A stretch of DNA of 40,017 nucleotides from Bacteroidetes bacterium GWA2_40_15 (lineage in GTDB: Bacteria > Bacteroidota > Bacteroidia > Bacteroidales > VadinHA17): contig MENI01000010.1 in NCBI GenBank assembly GCA_001768195.1, forward strand, positions 1-40,017. Reading direction: 5' to 3'. This document shows, piece after piece, positions 7,691-16,928 of the stretch (positions are counted from its first letter, which is position 1; every line of letters starts with the position of its first letter). The position numbers and the translations under genes were made by a program. The notes below the pieces were generated by a model. The model did no database searches and had not been told where the DNA came from. It was given only the letters and a program-made list of their open reading frames with translations.

Positions 7691-10327
7691 ATGAGAAGAA
7701 CTTTCTTTATTATAGTAACAGCTTTGTGTGCAATATCTGCGACAGTTGCACAAACATCTGATAAAAAACAATACAAAGCTGAAGAGATTACCATAACACC
7801 TGAAATAAACGGGATCCTTGATGAGGAAATCTGGCAGGGGGGTGCCTGGATAGATGATTTTACACAGCACGAACCTTTTAACGGAGCAAAGGCTTCCCAG
7901 AGAACAGAGTTTAAAATCGTTTTTGACAAGGACAATATCTATGTCGGAATTAAAGCTTTTGATACCAGCCCCGACAGTATTGTTAACCGGTTAACACGAC
8001 GTGACCATGTAGATGGGGACCTTGTTGCGATAGTTGTAGACAGTTTTCATGACCTGCGGACAGGTTTTGTATTCGGAATCAGCTCTGCCGGAGTTAAATA
8101 TGATATGATGATCACAAATGACGGACAGAATGGAGATGAATCGTGGGACCCTAACTGGTGGTCAAAGACATCAATTAACAGCGAAGGATGGATTGCAGAG
8201 ATGAAGATCCCTTTCAGCCAGGTGAGGTTTGAAAATAATTCAGGAGATGTATGGGGGCTCAATATGGCCAGAATTTTATACCGCAAGGATGAAACATCAT
8301 TCTGGCAGCATATACCCAAAGATGCACCGGGCTTTATACACCAGTTTGGTGAGCTAACAGGACTTGAGCAGATAAAGCCAAGAAAAATATTTGATGTGAC
8401 ACCTTATGGTGTGGCACGGGCAGAGACTTTTGAAGCAGTTCCCGAAAACCCCTTCCTGTCAAAAGGCAGAAAATCGGGTTTTAACGGAGGCATTGATGCC
8501 AAAATAGGAGTCACAAACAATTTGACCATGGACCTCACAGTCAATCCTGACTTCGGGCAGGTAGAAGCAGACCCTTCAGAGGTTAACCTCTCAGCCTATG
8601 AAACATTCTTCGAAGAAAAGCGACCATTCTTCATTGAAGGCAATAACATTACTAACTTTGCACTGGGTATTGGTGACGGAGGAATAGGCAATGATAATCT
8701 TTTCTATTCCAGGAGAATAGGCCGGCGGCCCCTGGGATATCCTGATCTGCAGGATGGATGGAACGCTGATGTTCCAACCAATACCAATATAATAGGCGCT
8801 GTAAAACTGACAGGCAAAACGAAGGATGGACTTTCAGTCGGATTTGTTGAAGCGCTTACAGCAGAAGAGACAGCTGAAATTGACACTGCAGGAGGAAGGA
8901 CATACGAAACTGTTGAACCTCTTACAAATTACCTGGTTGGAAGGATCCAGAAAGACTATAAAGAAGGAAATACAATTGTCGGAGGGATCTTCACCGGCAC
9001 AAACAGGAATCTGGACGATAACCTTGCACAATACATGCACAGGGCTGCATACACCGGCGGAGCTGATTTTACACAGTATTTTAAAAAGAAAAGCTGGATG
9101 TTCAATGTCAATTCGGCTTTCAGCCTGGTACAGGGATCTGAGGAGGTGCTGCTGAGAACCCAGACATCGTCTGCAAGGTATTACCAGCGTTCTGATAATA
9201 ACCATACAGACCTTGATTCAACCAGAACCTCTCTGGGCGGATCAGGAGGACGAATGCAGGTAATGAAGCTTGACGGCCACTGGAACTTTATGCTGGCCTC
9301 AATATGGAAAACTCCCGGATTTGAGACAAATGACATGGGCTATATCCGTGAAGCAGACCAATTGCTTACTGTTCTCTGGGGCGGATACAACCAGTGGGAA
9401 CCAAAGGGATTTTACAGGAGGTATAACATAAATGCAGATATCTATACAGTACATAATTTTGGTGGTGATAATATGGGAAAAGGCATTGAATACAACGGTA
9501 ATATCGGATTTAAGAACTACTGGAGAGCATGGGCCGGAGGGAATATCCAGTCATCGGGTTTAAAGACCGGACTTCTCAGGGGAGGACCTTCAATGAAAAT
9601 GCCCGGAAACATCAGGTTTCACGGCGGATTTGAAACTGATGAACGCAAGAAAATTGTATTCAATGTATTTGGCAACATAAATTCAGGCTTTGAAAAGAGT
9701 TCAAACAACATAAATACTGAAGTCGAACTGACCTATAAACCAACAAATTACCTGGCAGTTTCAATAAGTCCCGGGTTAAGCAGGGGATATGATGAACTAC
9801 AGTATATTGATTACAAAAAATTTAATAACTCAGACAGGTACATCTTTGCAAGCATTGACAGAAAAACCATAAATACCTCTTTCCGGATAAATCTGAACCT
9901 GAGCCCCGATCTTACATTTCAGTACTGGGGTCAGCCCTTTATTGCAACAGGAGCATATTATGACTACAAATATATTCTCAATCCTATGGCCGGCGATTAT
10001 CATGACCGGTTTATGCAATACTCAGATAATCAAATAAGTCTGTCGGATAATCAGTATTACATTGATGAAGATGCCAATGGTACAACAGATTATACATTCG
10101 GGAAAAACGATTTCAGTGTACAGGAGTTTCTTTCAAACCTTGTTGTAAGATGGGAATATAATCCGGGATCTTCAGTATATCTTGTATGGAGTCAGAACAG
10201 GAACAGCTATAATAGCACAGGCACACTCGATGTTGCTGATAATCTGGGCGATCTGTTTGACAGTAATGCAGAAAAGCCTCATAATGTTTTCCTGATAAAA
10301 TTCAGCTACCGGTTCGGAATAAAATAG
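7691..10327 (+). CDS. DUF5916 outer-membrane protein with N-terminal CBM9-like domain
   Basis: From the chosen start MRRTFFIIVTALCA (signal peptide ending near VAQ) the protein has 878 residues; the longer frame to 7631 begins at TTG and lacks a signal peptide at its start. Residues about 25-220 form a CBM9-like beta-sandwich (GILDEEIWQGGAW, NIYVGIKAFDTSPD, GWIAEMKIPFSQVRF). The DUF5916 section begins around residue 235 and includes the family phrase FEEKRPFFIEGNN. It runs to the end as alternating strands, with a final KFSYRFGIK that looks like an outer-membrane barrel terminus. Function is not established; a role in binding or passing glycans at the outer membrane is inferred. A second family member is at 11382-13628 on the opposite strand. 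Confidence 0.85.
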   Translation: MRRTFFIIVTALCAISATVAQTSDKKQYKAEEITITPEINGILDEEIWQGGAWIDDFTQHEPFNGAKASQRTEFKIVFDKDNIYVGIKAFDTSPDSIVNRLTRRDHVDGDLVAIVVDSFHDLRTGFVFGISSAGVKYDMMITNDGQNGDESWDPNWWSKTSINSEGWIAEMKIPFSQVRFENNSGDVWGLNMARILYRKDETSFWQHIPKDAPGFIHQFGELTGLEQIKPRKIFDVTPYGVARAETFEAVPENPFLSKGRKSGFNGGIDAKIGVTNNLTMDLTVNPDFGQVEADPSEVNLSAYETFFEEKRPFFIEGNNITNFALGIGDGGIGNDNLFYSRRIGRRPLGYPDLQDGWNADVPTNTNIIGAVKLTGKTKDGLSVGFVEALTAEETAEIDTAGGRTYETVEPLTNYLVGRIQKDYKEGNTIVGGIFTGTNRNLDDNLAQYMHRAAYTGGADFTQYFKKKSWMFNVNSAFSLVQGSEEVLLRTQTSSARYYQRSDNNHTDLDSTRTSLGGSGGRMQVMKLDGHWNFMLASIWKTPGFETNDMGYIREADQLLTVLWGGYNQWEPKGFYRRYNINADIYTVHNFGGDNMGKGIEYNGNIGFKNYWRAWAGGNIQSSGLKTGLLRGGPSMKMPGNIRFHGGFETDERKKIVFNVFGNINSGFEKSSNNINTEVELTYKPTNYLAVSISPGLSRGYDELQYIDYKKFNNSDRYIFASIDRKTINTSFRINLNLSPDLTFQYWGQPFIATGAYYDYKYILNPMAGDYHDRFMQYSDNQISLSDNQYYIDEDANGTTDYTFGKNDFSVQEFLSNLVVRWEYNPGSSVYLVWSQNRNSYNSTGTLDVADNLGDLFDSNAEKPHNVFLIKFSYRFGIK

Positions 10328-10350
10328 AAATCAATAATAAAGTGAATATT

Positions 10351-10370
10351 GTGTATGGTGGTACCATACA
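10351..10370. other. Perfect short hairpin between DUF5916 and ChaN-like genes
   Basis: TGTATGGT at 10352-10359 pairs with ACCATACA at 10363-10370 across a three-base loop, giving an 8-bp perfect stem. No T-run follows, so it may be an operator or a weak transcript end rather than an intrinsic terminator. It lies 24 bases after the DUF5916 stop and about 80 bases before the ChaN-like start. Confidence 0.4.
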
Positions 10371-10453
10371 AATAATTGCATTGAACATTGTTGATAAAAA
10401 TAATGTTCTTTCCTTTATATATTATTTCTTTGGTACCTGATAATCCTCAATAT

Positions 10454-11323
10454 ATGAAATTTCTCTCCATTTTGCTTATTACTTTTGTAACATTTGTTAC
10501 AAATGCCCAGGATAACCCTGCATATAAAATATTCACAGGGGAAGGCAAAAAGGCTGATTACCATGATATGCTGAAACAGTCACTTAAGGCAGACGTAGTA
10601 TTTTTTGGCGAGCTTCATGACAATCCAATTGCCCACTGGCTGGAACTTGAGCTGACAAAAGATCTTCATGCCGAAAAAGGCATTAACCTGATCCTTGCTG
10701 CTGAGATGTTTGAGACTGACAATCAACTGGTAATTGATGAATATTTTGCGGATATAATCAAGGAATCCTCCTTTGAGAGTGAGGCCCGCCTGTGGAAGAA
10801 CTATTCAACCGATTATAAGCCCCTGGTTTCTTTTGCCAAAAAGAATAATCTCAGTTTTGTGGCTTCAAATATCCCTCGCAGGTATGCCTCACTGGTATCA
10901 ACAGGAGGTTTCGATGCACTGCAGAAAGTCTCTGAAGAGGGGAAAAAATACATCGCCCCGCTTCCTGTGGAATATGACCCTGAACTACCCTGCTATAAGG
11001 ATATGCTGACCATGAATATGGGGCCTAAAGGGCCTGCTCCTGAAAATTTTCCAAAGGCGCAGGCTATAAAGGATGCTACCATGGCAAATTCAATCGTAAA
11101 ATATCGTCAGTCCGGTCAGATGGTCATTCATTATAATGGCAGCTACCATTCCGACCGCTACCAGGGAATACTGTGGTATCTTAATAAATACAGCCCTTCC
11201 ACAAAGAGTCTGACCATTACCACAGTCATCCAGGACAGCATTGGCAAAATGAGTGATGAAAGCAGGAATAAGGCTGATTTCGTTATTGTGATACCAACGT
11301 CGATGACGAGAACATATAAGTAA
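10454..11323 (+). CDS. ChaN-like exported haem-binding protein
   Basis: The 289 residues from MKFLSILLITF start with a signal peptide ending near TNAQ; a longer in-frame start at 10388 adds a second hydrophobic run and is less likely. The body matches the ChaN/DUF399 family: VVFFGELHDNPIAHWLELEL near the start, LAAEMFETDNQ, FVASNIPRRYASLV in the middle, and QMVIHYNGSYHSDRYQGI near the end. The Campylobacter relative ChaN binds haem as a dimer and has been tied to iron uptake; function here is inferred. There is no lipobox, unlike many relatives. It follows the first DUF5916 gene by 126 bp and converges on the second. Confidence 0.82.
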   Translation: MKFLSILLITFVTFVTNAQDNPAYKIFTGEGKKADYHDMLKQSLKADVVFFGELHDNPIAHWLELELTKDLHAEKGINLILAAEMFETDNQLVIDEYFADIIKESSFESEARLWKNYSTDYKPLVSFAKKNNLSFVASNIPRRYASLVSTGGFDALQKVSEEGKKYIAPLPVEYDPELPCYKDMLTMNMGPKGPAPENFPKAQAIKDATMANSIVKYRQSGQMVIHYNGSYHSDRYQGILWYLNKYSPSTKSLTITTVIQDSIGKMSDESRNKADFVIVIPTSMTRTYK

Positions 11324-11381
11324 CTTCACAAGGGAGTGACGGCGCAAGGGCGCAATGGCTCACAGGTACAAAGAAAAAGTT

Positions 11382-13628
11382 TCACCTGATTCTGAAGGCA
11401 TGAGTATACTTTAAAAGGAAAGTTCTCTGGCTTCTGACTGGTAAAACCGGATAATAACTCTCTCTTGACGAATTCAGGTTATCATTATACACCAGATAAA
11501 GATCATTGCCTTCCCTGGGATTGAACCTGAACCTCACATTCCATATAGCTTTGTCAATCAGACTATTGTATTGAATAAAACTGGAAGCAGAGAGAGTTGT
11601 GGAATACATGTATAGCACTTTAAGCATTAATAAATGTGACAAAAATCTCTGATCTCTTTCCCTGAAATTAATATCATTCAACCCATACCCTGTTTCAATT
11701 ATCCAGCTGCTGCCCAGTGTGAGAGCAGGAGTAATGTTGAAAGAATTTATCCAGCCATCATAATATCTGCCGGTTAAATAATAAGTATTCAAGTATCCGA
11801 TATTATATGATGGCGTCTGATAAAATACCTGGAATTCAGTGAACTTATAGCTGCCACTCGGAATATATACATCATCTGATAAGTAAAAGGTATCAATATC
11901 ATTTTCGATTGAGATCTCTGAGCTGAAGATAATCTGGTGATTTTTTTTAGTAAAAAGCTCATATGAGGGTTTAATGATTACAGTCTCAGCAACATTATCA
12001 CTGTTCCTTACATAGGTATAGGCATCTAAACTTAATTTGTGCTGCCTTAGGAATTTTGATCTGTCGCCCGGTATGAATCCATACGAAAAAATACTCCCAT
12101 ACCGGCTGAAATCTTTTCTGAACTCGAATCCCAAAGCGGGATTAAAGCTGTCGCCTGCCCTGCTATAATTAAGGCCATAACCAAATCCTTCATAAGTTCG
12201 CCGCTGCCACTGCAGAAAAATCTTTGACAGATCAGAAAAACCCGTTCCGGAATCAAGTCCGGATTTAGTTGTACCGGCAAGAGCCACATTCAGATAATCA
12301 TTCCCAAAGACATTTATGATGCCATCCATCCCATAGCTGAGATTATACTCTCCATTAACATCAACCTTTGATGTAACTAATCCCCCTACATACGAATTAG
12401 AGTTCAGAGGAATCTTACGACGCAACCTGGCAACTGAATTATTATATGAAGGAAGGAGCTCCTCTCCCGTACTGTTATCTTTCAAATATCCAGTCTGAAG
12501 GCTCATTATTCCAATATCCCAGGGACCAGCTCTTCCGGTAAGACGGCCTCCTCCCCAGATCGGCACCATCTGGTCTTCATATAAGCCAATCGTTCGGCTG
12601 TAGAACAATTGACCCGATGTTCCGAATTTAAAATCAAAAATACTTGAACGTTCCAGGAAGAATTGTCTTTTTTCAGGAAAAAACAGGGAAAAGCGGGTAA
12701 GGTTTATCTCCTGGTCATCAGCTTCAACCTGTGCAAAATCGGTATTGATAGTCAGGTCCAGAGTCATACTTTTGGACAAACCAACCTTAACATCCATTCC
12801 AAGCTGCCTTTCCCAATCAGTTGTAGTATTATAAGAAGTCTCAGTTTCATTGAGTGAAGATTGCTGTTCTACACCTCCGAGAAGATAAGGTGAAAAATAC
12901 AACGGATTTATGCTTTCGATTCCTGATATCTCAATATCTTCAAACACGGAGGGTTTCGCAAAACTCCAGAAACCCCATTCATTGGATGTCTTGGGATAAA
13001 TATCCATTTCTGCAAGTCTTGAAATATAACGGATAAAATTCATGCCCATTATAACTTTGCCTTCCCTGGAATAGTATCTTATGCTGGAAAGAGGAATGCG
13101 CATTTCCACAAACCAGCCCAGGCTGTTTCCTGAAATTTCAACATCCCACACTGTATTCCATTCCGGCTGCTGTGGAAAACCAGACTGCCCATCATTGAAT
13201 ATCTGCCCATCAAATCTCAGACCTGCAGGTGTAGTGAAAAAAAATACTCCATTCTCATTATCATTATAAGTATCGAGGGAAATGCCAAAAAAATCGTTAG
13301 CCCCGTTCATTTCATCGCGTTTTTTGCTTTTAGCCCGGATTTTATCAGGCTCAGTATCATACATATATCCGGCAACATACAAGTATTTATCAGTATACCC
13401 TATTTTTGCTTCGCTTTTCTGTGATGGAACTCCGCCAGAAACCGGATTTAACATATATAAACCCAGGGGAGTCATCGCTTCCCATGCTGATTCAAACGGC
13501 AGACCATCCAGCTGAGGGTCTTCTGCCATTTTCTGAATCACCATTAATGACTGTGAAAACGATGATACAGAGATAAATGCAAGAAAACAGAACAGGCAGG
13601 GAGACAATATGGAATAATACCTCCTCAT
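11382..13628 (-). CDS. DUF5916 outer-membrane protein with N-terminal CBM9-like domain (second copy)
   Basis: The 748 residues from MRRYYSILSPCLFC carry a signal peptide ending near SSFSQ. A CBM9-like domain follows (EDPQLDGLPFESAWEAM, YLYVAGYMYDTEPDKIRAK, GWFVEMRIPLSSIRYY), then the DUF5916 barrel region with TINTDFAQVEADDQEINLT and FFPEKRQFFLERSSIFDF, ending FLLKYTHAFRIR. It is about 130 residues shorter than the copy at 7691-10327 and clearly diverged, so this is not a recent duplication. The frame extends eight codons upstream, but the chosen ATG puts the basic residues directly before the hydrophobic core. The GH20-like gene lies upstream on the same strand, 123 bp away, so they may share a transcript. 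Confidence 0.84.
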   Translation of the reverse strand: MRRYYSILSPCLFCFLAFISVSSFSQSLMVIQKMAEDPQLDGLPFESAWEAMTPLGLYMLNPVSGGVPSQKSEAKIGYTDKYLYVAGYMYDTEPDKIRAKSKKRDEMNGANDFFGISLDTYNDNENGVFFFTTPAGLRFDGQIFNDGQSGFPQQPEWNTVWDVEISGNSLGWFVEMRIPLSSIRYYSREGKVIMGMNFIRYISRLAEMDIYPKTSNEWGFWSFAKPSVFEDIEISGIESINPLYFSPYLLGGVEQQSSLNETETSYNTTTDWERQLGMDVKVGLSKSMTLDLTINTDFAQVEADDQEINLTRFSLFFPEKRQFFLERSSIFDFKFGTSGQLFYSRTIGLYEDQMVPIWGGGRLTGRAGPWDIGIMSLQTGYLKDNSTGEELLPSYNNSVARLRRKIPLNSNSYVGGLVTSKVDVNGEYNLSYGMDGIINVFGNDYLNVALAGTTKSGLDSGTGFSDLSKIFLQWQRRTYEGFGYGLNYSRAGDSFNPALGFEFRKDFSRYGSIFSYGFIPGDRSKFLRQHKLSLDAYTYVRNSDNVAETVIIKPSYELFTKKNHQIIFSSEISIENDIDTFYLSDDVYIPSGSYKFTEFQVFYQTPSYNIGYLNTYYLTGRYYDGWINSFNITPALTLGSSWIIETGYGLNDINFRERDQRFLSHLLMLKVLYMYSTTLSASSFIQYNSLIDKAIWNVRFRFNPREGNDLYLVYNDNLNSSRESYYPVLPVRSQRTFLLKYTHAFRIR

Positions 13629-13751
13629 GAAGCAGTGTTTTAATATCAGCAAAAAACTATCCGGTAAGAATTTATTCTGACATATCCTTCAGATCAACTC
13701 TTTCTTTAAAAGGTTTATAATGGGATTTTTGATAAATATCTGATTATTCTG

Positions 13752-14873
13752 TTATTTTACTTCTGCGATTTTCTGAATCTCGGCAAACATTGCTTTAAAA
13801 CATTTTACAGGACTGTTTGCCGAAGTATCGGGTCTTCTGCCATAGTAGCTGTCGAGGAAAGGCCGGGCTCCTGACCAGACAGTCTGCACCATTCCTTTAT
13901 AATGCTCTTTCATTACAGGATTAGCATTTTTTCTCCATCTTACCATATCCTGAACCTGTAAAACAGCAATGTCAGGCATCCTGTAAGGGCAGGTCACCAC
14001 ATCGATCTCCTTCATTGCAAAATATACAGGCGTCTGTTCCGGCCGGCTATAATGCCAGTCACATATCATAACATCTTTTGGTATCATATCGACAGCCCTG
14101 TAGGTATTATTCATGCTTGCGGACCATTCACCCATTCCGGTTGCCTTTCCGTCTATCAGCCTGTCTCCCCATATCCACAGACGTCTTCCTTTGGTTGCCA
14201 GATGATCGCGCAGAGTTCTTACCTCATATGCAAACAATTCAGCCTTATCCCTGCCGGAACATCTCGGGCACTGTTTTTCACCGATATAGAAAACCTCGTC
14301 CATACCTGCATGGAAAGCGTCAGTTTCAAACACATCGCAGATTTCATCCATTAACGCAAAGATAACTTTGTGAACATCAGGATGCAGGGGACAATAGCTT
14401 TTACAATATAATCCGTCGGCATTTGGCCATTTGTAATTCTCCGGCATCTTAACGAGCGGGGTTTCGTCGAACTCAGGATACACTTCAAGTAATTTTCCTA
14501 TATTCCCGGCCCACGACTGATGTCCAAGTAAATTTATCTGGGGAATTACCTTAATGCTTTGCCTTTTGCATACAGACACTAATTTCTTAACATCTTTTTT
14601 ACTCAGGGCTCCTGAATCCCTCAGCTCAGGATGGCTCTCAAACTGATAACCAAAATCAACTCTCAGGATAAGTACATTTACTGACCGTGGCGCCAATTCT
14701 TCATCAATGAATTTGACAAATTCGTCAACATCCTTAGGTGAAGGCGCTGCAATACAAAAACCTCTGACAGGTAAAATGCTGTCAATTCCCCCGGTGTAAA
14801 AACTGGCTACGGCATTCAGGTCTGTATAACCTGCAAGAACAACTGTGCCCAACATTAAAATAATTTTTTTCAT
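13752..14873 (-). CDS. GH20-like (beta-hexosaminidase superfamily) exported glycosidase
   Basis: The 373 residues begin with a signal peptide (about 1-22) and then consist of a single TIM-barrel-like domain without the usual N-terminal GH20b domain. Barrel strands are readable: VNVLILRVDFGYQF, KVIPQINLLGHQSWAG, CDVFETDAFHAGMDEVFYI, RLWIWGDRL. HAGMDEVF corresponds to the GH20 HxGGDE motif with the Asp-Glu pair retained (Asp positions the substrate acetamido group, Glu is the acid in the family) but with the second Gly replaced by Met. Several Cys and His residues (CKSYCPLHPD, CPRCSG) are unusual. Expected substrate is a GlcNAc or GalNAc glycan, unproven. It is transcribed divergently from the haem-PD40 lipoprotein. 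Confidence 0.75.
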   Translation of the reverse strand: MKKIILMLGTVVLAGYTDLNAVASFYTGGIDSILPVRGFCIAAPSPKDVDEFVKFIDEELAPRSVNVLILRVDFGYQFESHPELRDSGALSKKDVKKLVSVCKRQSIKVIPQINLLGHQSWAGNIGKLLEVYPEFDETPLVKMPENYKWPNADGLYCKSYCPLHPDVHKVIFALMDEICDVFETDAFHAGMDEVFYIGEKQCPRCSGRDKAELFAYEVRTLRDHLATKGRRLWIWGDRLIDGKATGMGEWSASMNNTYRAVDMIPKDVMICDWHYSRPEQTPVYFAMKEIDVVTCPYRMPDIAVLQVQDMVRWRKNANPVMKEHYKGMVQTVWSGARPFLDSYYGRRPDTSANSPVKCFKAMFAEIQKIAEVK

Positions 14874-14917
14874 TTTCGGGGAGATAAATTGTTATACATA
14901 AAATCATTTTGCTATAC

Positions 14918-14947
14918 CAAATTTAATATTTTTCCAGACTCTGCAAC
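14918..14947 (-). promoter_or_regulatory. Candidate promoter for the GH20-like gene
   Basis: On the minus strand GTTG (14944-14947), an 18-base spacer and TAAATTTG (14918-14925) resemble the Bacteroidetes TTTG/TAnnTTTG pair. The -7 element lies about 45 bases before the start codon at 14873. Confidence 0.4.
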
Positions 14948-15059
14948 ATAAAAACACCTGAGCATTTCAGAACATGCAAAATAATCAGGTAATAAATTTT
15001 CATATTAAAAAATATTTACCTTTAAAAGTCAAAAAGTACACCTACTAAACCTTACGTGA

Positions 15060-16781
15060 ATGAGTAAATTGAACATTATCAAACAGATACTGATACTGGC
15101 AGTAATTTATTCAATAGCCCTGGCATGTGGCAGAAAAACTGATCCTGACCGGGAATTGAAAATCAGCAATCCATTTCCCGATGCCCTTTTTCCTCCTGAG
15201 TTCCCTGCTCCTGCCTTCGAATGGTGGAGCCTGAAACAGGATCTGTCGGACAGATATGATGTAACATTATTCACAGAAAACAACAAACTATCATATAGTG
15301 CCACTGTGAATCAGCCATACTGGACTCCCGGGGAATCGGCATGGGATAGCATAAAAGCATTCTCTGAGAATGAAAATATCTGGTTTTCGGTCAAAAGATC
15401 GGAAAGTGATGAGAAGCCGTCGAAGATTTCTTTCAGTGTAAGCACCGATTCAGTGGGTGCACCCGTCTTATTCCGGCAAATGCCGATACCATTCCTGGTT
15501 GCAGAAAAAACTCTTGATTCGATGAACTTCATTCTTATAGATTTTGGCAGCAAACAGAAACCCCATGTTGCAATGAAAGGATTCCCGGTTTGCGGCAATT
15601 GCCATTCATTGTCACAGGATGGTAAGACACTGGGCCTCGACCTCGATGCCGGATTAAGGGACAAGGGCGGCTATTTCATTGCAAAGGTGGAGGATACGGT
15701 TTTGTTCAATATTGATAACTATAATTCATGGTCAAAGCTTGAAAAGAGAAGGACGTTCGGTCTCTTCTCGAAATTATCACCCGATGGAAGGTATCTTGTA
15801 ACAACCATTAAAGATCGCGTAGTAATTAAAAACTTCCCTATCGGAGGAACTCTGGAAGAACTGAAATACTCCCAGCTCTTTTTCCCGGTCAACGGTCACC
15901 TTGCAATTTATGATCTTCAGGCAAAGACTTTAAAAGAATTACCGGGGGCCAACCTGGAGGAGTATGTACAGTCGAATGCTATCTGGACCCCGGATGGAAA
16001 GAATATAATATTCTGCAGGGCTGAAGCTCTGCCGCAGGAAGGGAAAATGCATGAAATAGATATTAAGGATACAGCTCTTATCAATATGTATGTCCGAAGA
16101 GAAAAGAAGGTCAAATTTGATCTTTACACTATTCCTTTCAATGATGGTAACGGTGGTAAGGCAGAGCCTGTTAAGGGAGCTTCGGACAACGGCATGAGTA
16201 ACTATTTCCCGGCAGTATCACCCGATGGCAAATGGCTGGTTTATTGCCAGGCCGAGAGTTTTATGCTTCTTCAGCCCGACAGCCGTTTGCACATAATCCC
16301 TCTTGAAGGAGGCAAATCGCGATTGCTTAAAGCCAACTTCAAATCGATGAATTCGTGGCATGCATGGTCGCCAAACAGCAAATGGCTCGTATTTGTTTCA
16401 AAGGTTTACGGCCCCTATACTGACTTATTTCTAACACATATCGATGATAAGGGTAATTCATCAGTACCTGTTCTTGTGGAAAAGGCAAGGGTACCATACA
16501 CGGTAGTCAATTATCCTGAATTTGTCAACAGCAAACCGGATAAGAAATTCGTAATGAATTACGACTTCGTCGAAATCGCTCATATCAACAGGGCTGCAAA
16601 AGCAGGTTATTATGATAAAGCTAAGGAGTTGTATTACAAATATGAGAAACAAAATCCCTTCCTGTTCAGGCAGGATTGTGAAGATCTTGCATTTCTGCTA
16701 AGGTATATAGGTTTGCCGGATGAGGCAAAGAAGTATGATGAGCTGGCCAAAGTAACCATCGATACGGAAGTATTCAGGTAA
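15060..16781 (+). CDS. Lipoprotein with CxxCH haem motif and PD40 (TolB-like) repeats
   Basis: The 573 residues open with a lipoprotein signal (cleavage before C23 in ALACGRK). Residues about 30-150 look like a beta domain. A single c-type haem motif C178-G-N-C181-H182 sits in FPVCGNCHSLSQDGKTLGLD. From about residue 235 come PD40-type beta-propeller blades with SPDGRYLVTT, TPDGKNIIFC, SPDGKWLVYC and SPNSKWLVFV. The C terminus is helical and TPR-like (AAKAGYYDKAKELYYKYE). Haem attachment is inferred from the motif and export; a redox role or a structural haem is possible. Function is unknown. The gene is monocistronic by appearance, with its own terminator. Confidence 0.78.
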   Translation: MSKLNIIKQILILAVIYSIALACGRKTDPDRELKISNPFPDALFPPEFPAPAFEWWSLKQDLSDRYDVTLFTENNKLSYSATVNQPYWTPGESAWDSIKAFSENENIWFSVKRSESDEKPSKISFSVSTDSVGAPVLFRQMPIPFLVAEKTLDSMNFILIDFGSKQKPHVAMKGFPVCGNCHSLSQDGKTLGLDLDAGLRDKGGYFIAKVEDTVLFNIDNYNSWSKLEKRRTFGLFSKLSPDGRYLVTTIKDRVVIKNFPIGGTLEELKYSQLFFPVNGHLAIYDLQAKTLKELPGANLEEYVQSNAIWTPDGKNIIFCRAEALPQEGKMHEIDIKDTALINMYVRREKKVKFDLYTIPFNDGNGGKAEPVKGASDNGMSNYFPAVSPDGKWLVYCQAESFMLLQPDSRLHIIPLEGGKSRLLKANFKSMNSWHAWSPNSKWLVFVSKVYGPYTDLFLTHIDDKGNSSVPVLVEKARVPYTVVNYPEFVNSKPDKKFVMNYDFVEIAHINRAAKAGYYDKAKELYYKYEKQNPFLFRQDCEDLAFLLRYIGLPDEAKKYDELAKVTIDTEVFR

Positions 16782-16804
16782 TTATCAAAAATATCGAAAA
16801 GATA

Positions 16805-16841
16805 AATCCTGGTTTTTTATAACCGGGATTTTTAGTTTTTT
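16805..16841 (+). terminator. Intrinsic terminator after the haem-PD40 lipoprotein gene
   Basis: AATCCTGGTT (16805-16814) pairs with AACCGGGATT (16821-16830), including one G-T pair, across a six-base T-rich loop. A T-rich tail follows (TTTAGTTTTTT). It lies 24 bases after the stop at 16781. Confidence 0.75.
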
Positions 16842-16842
16842 G

Positions 16843-16850
16843 TAACTTTG
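16843..16850 (+). promoter_or_regulatory. Candidate -7 element for the small exported protein
   Basis: TAACTTTG matches TAnnTTTG and directly follows the terminator of the previous gene. The ATG is 79 bases downstream at 16929. No good TTTG lies at the expected -33 distance. Confidence 0.4.
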
Positions 16851-16928
16851 GTTAATAATAGTATCCTGGCCTGAATCAGGTTTAAGAATTTCGTCACTGT
16901 CAACAGCAATTCATAACCATGTTTTGAT

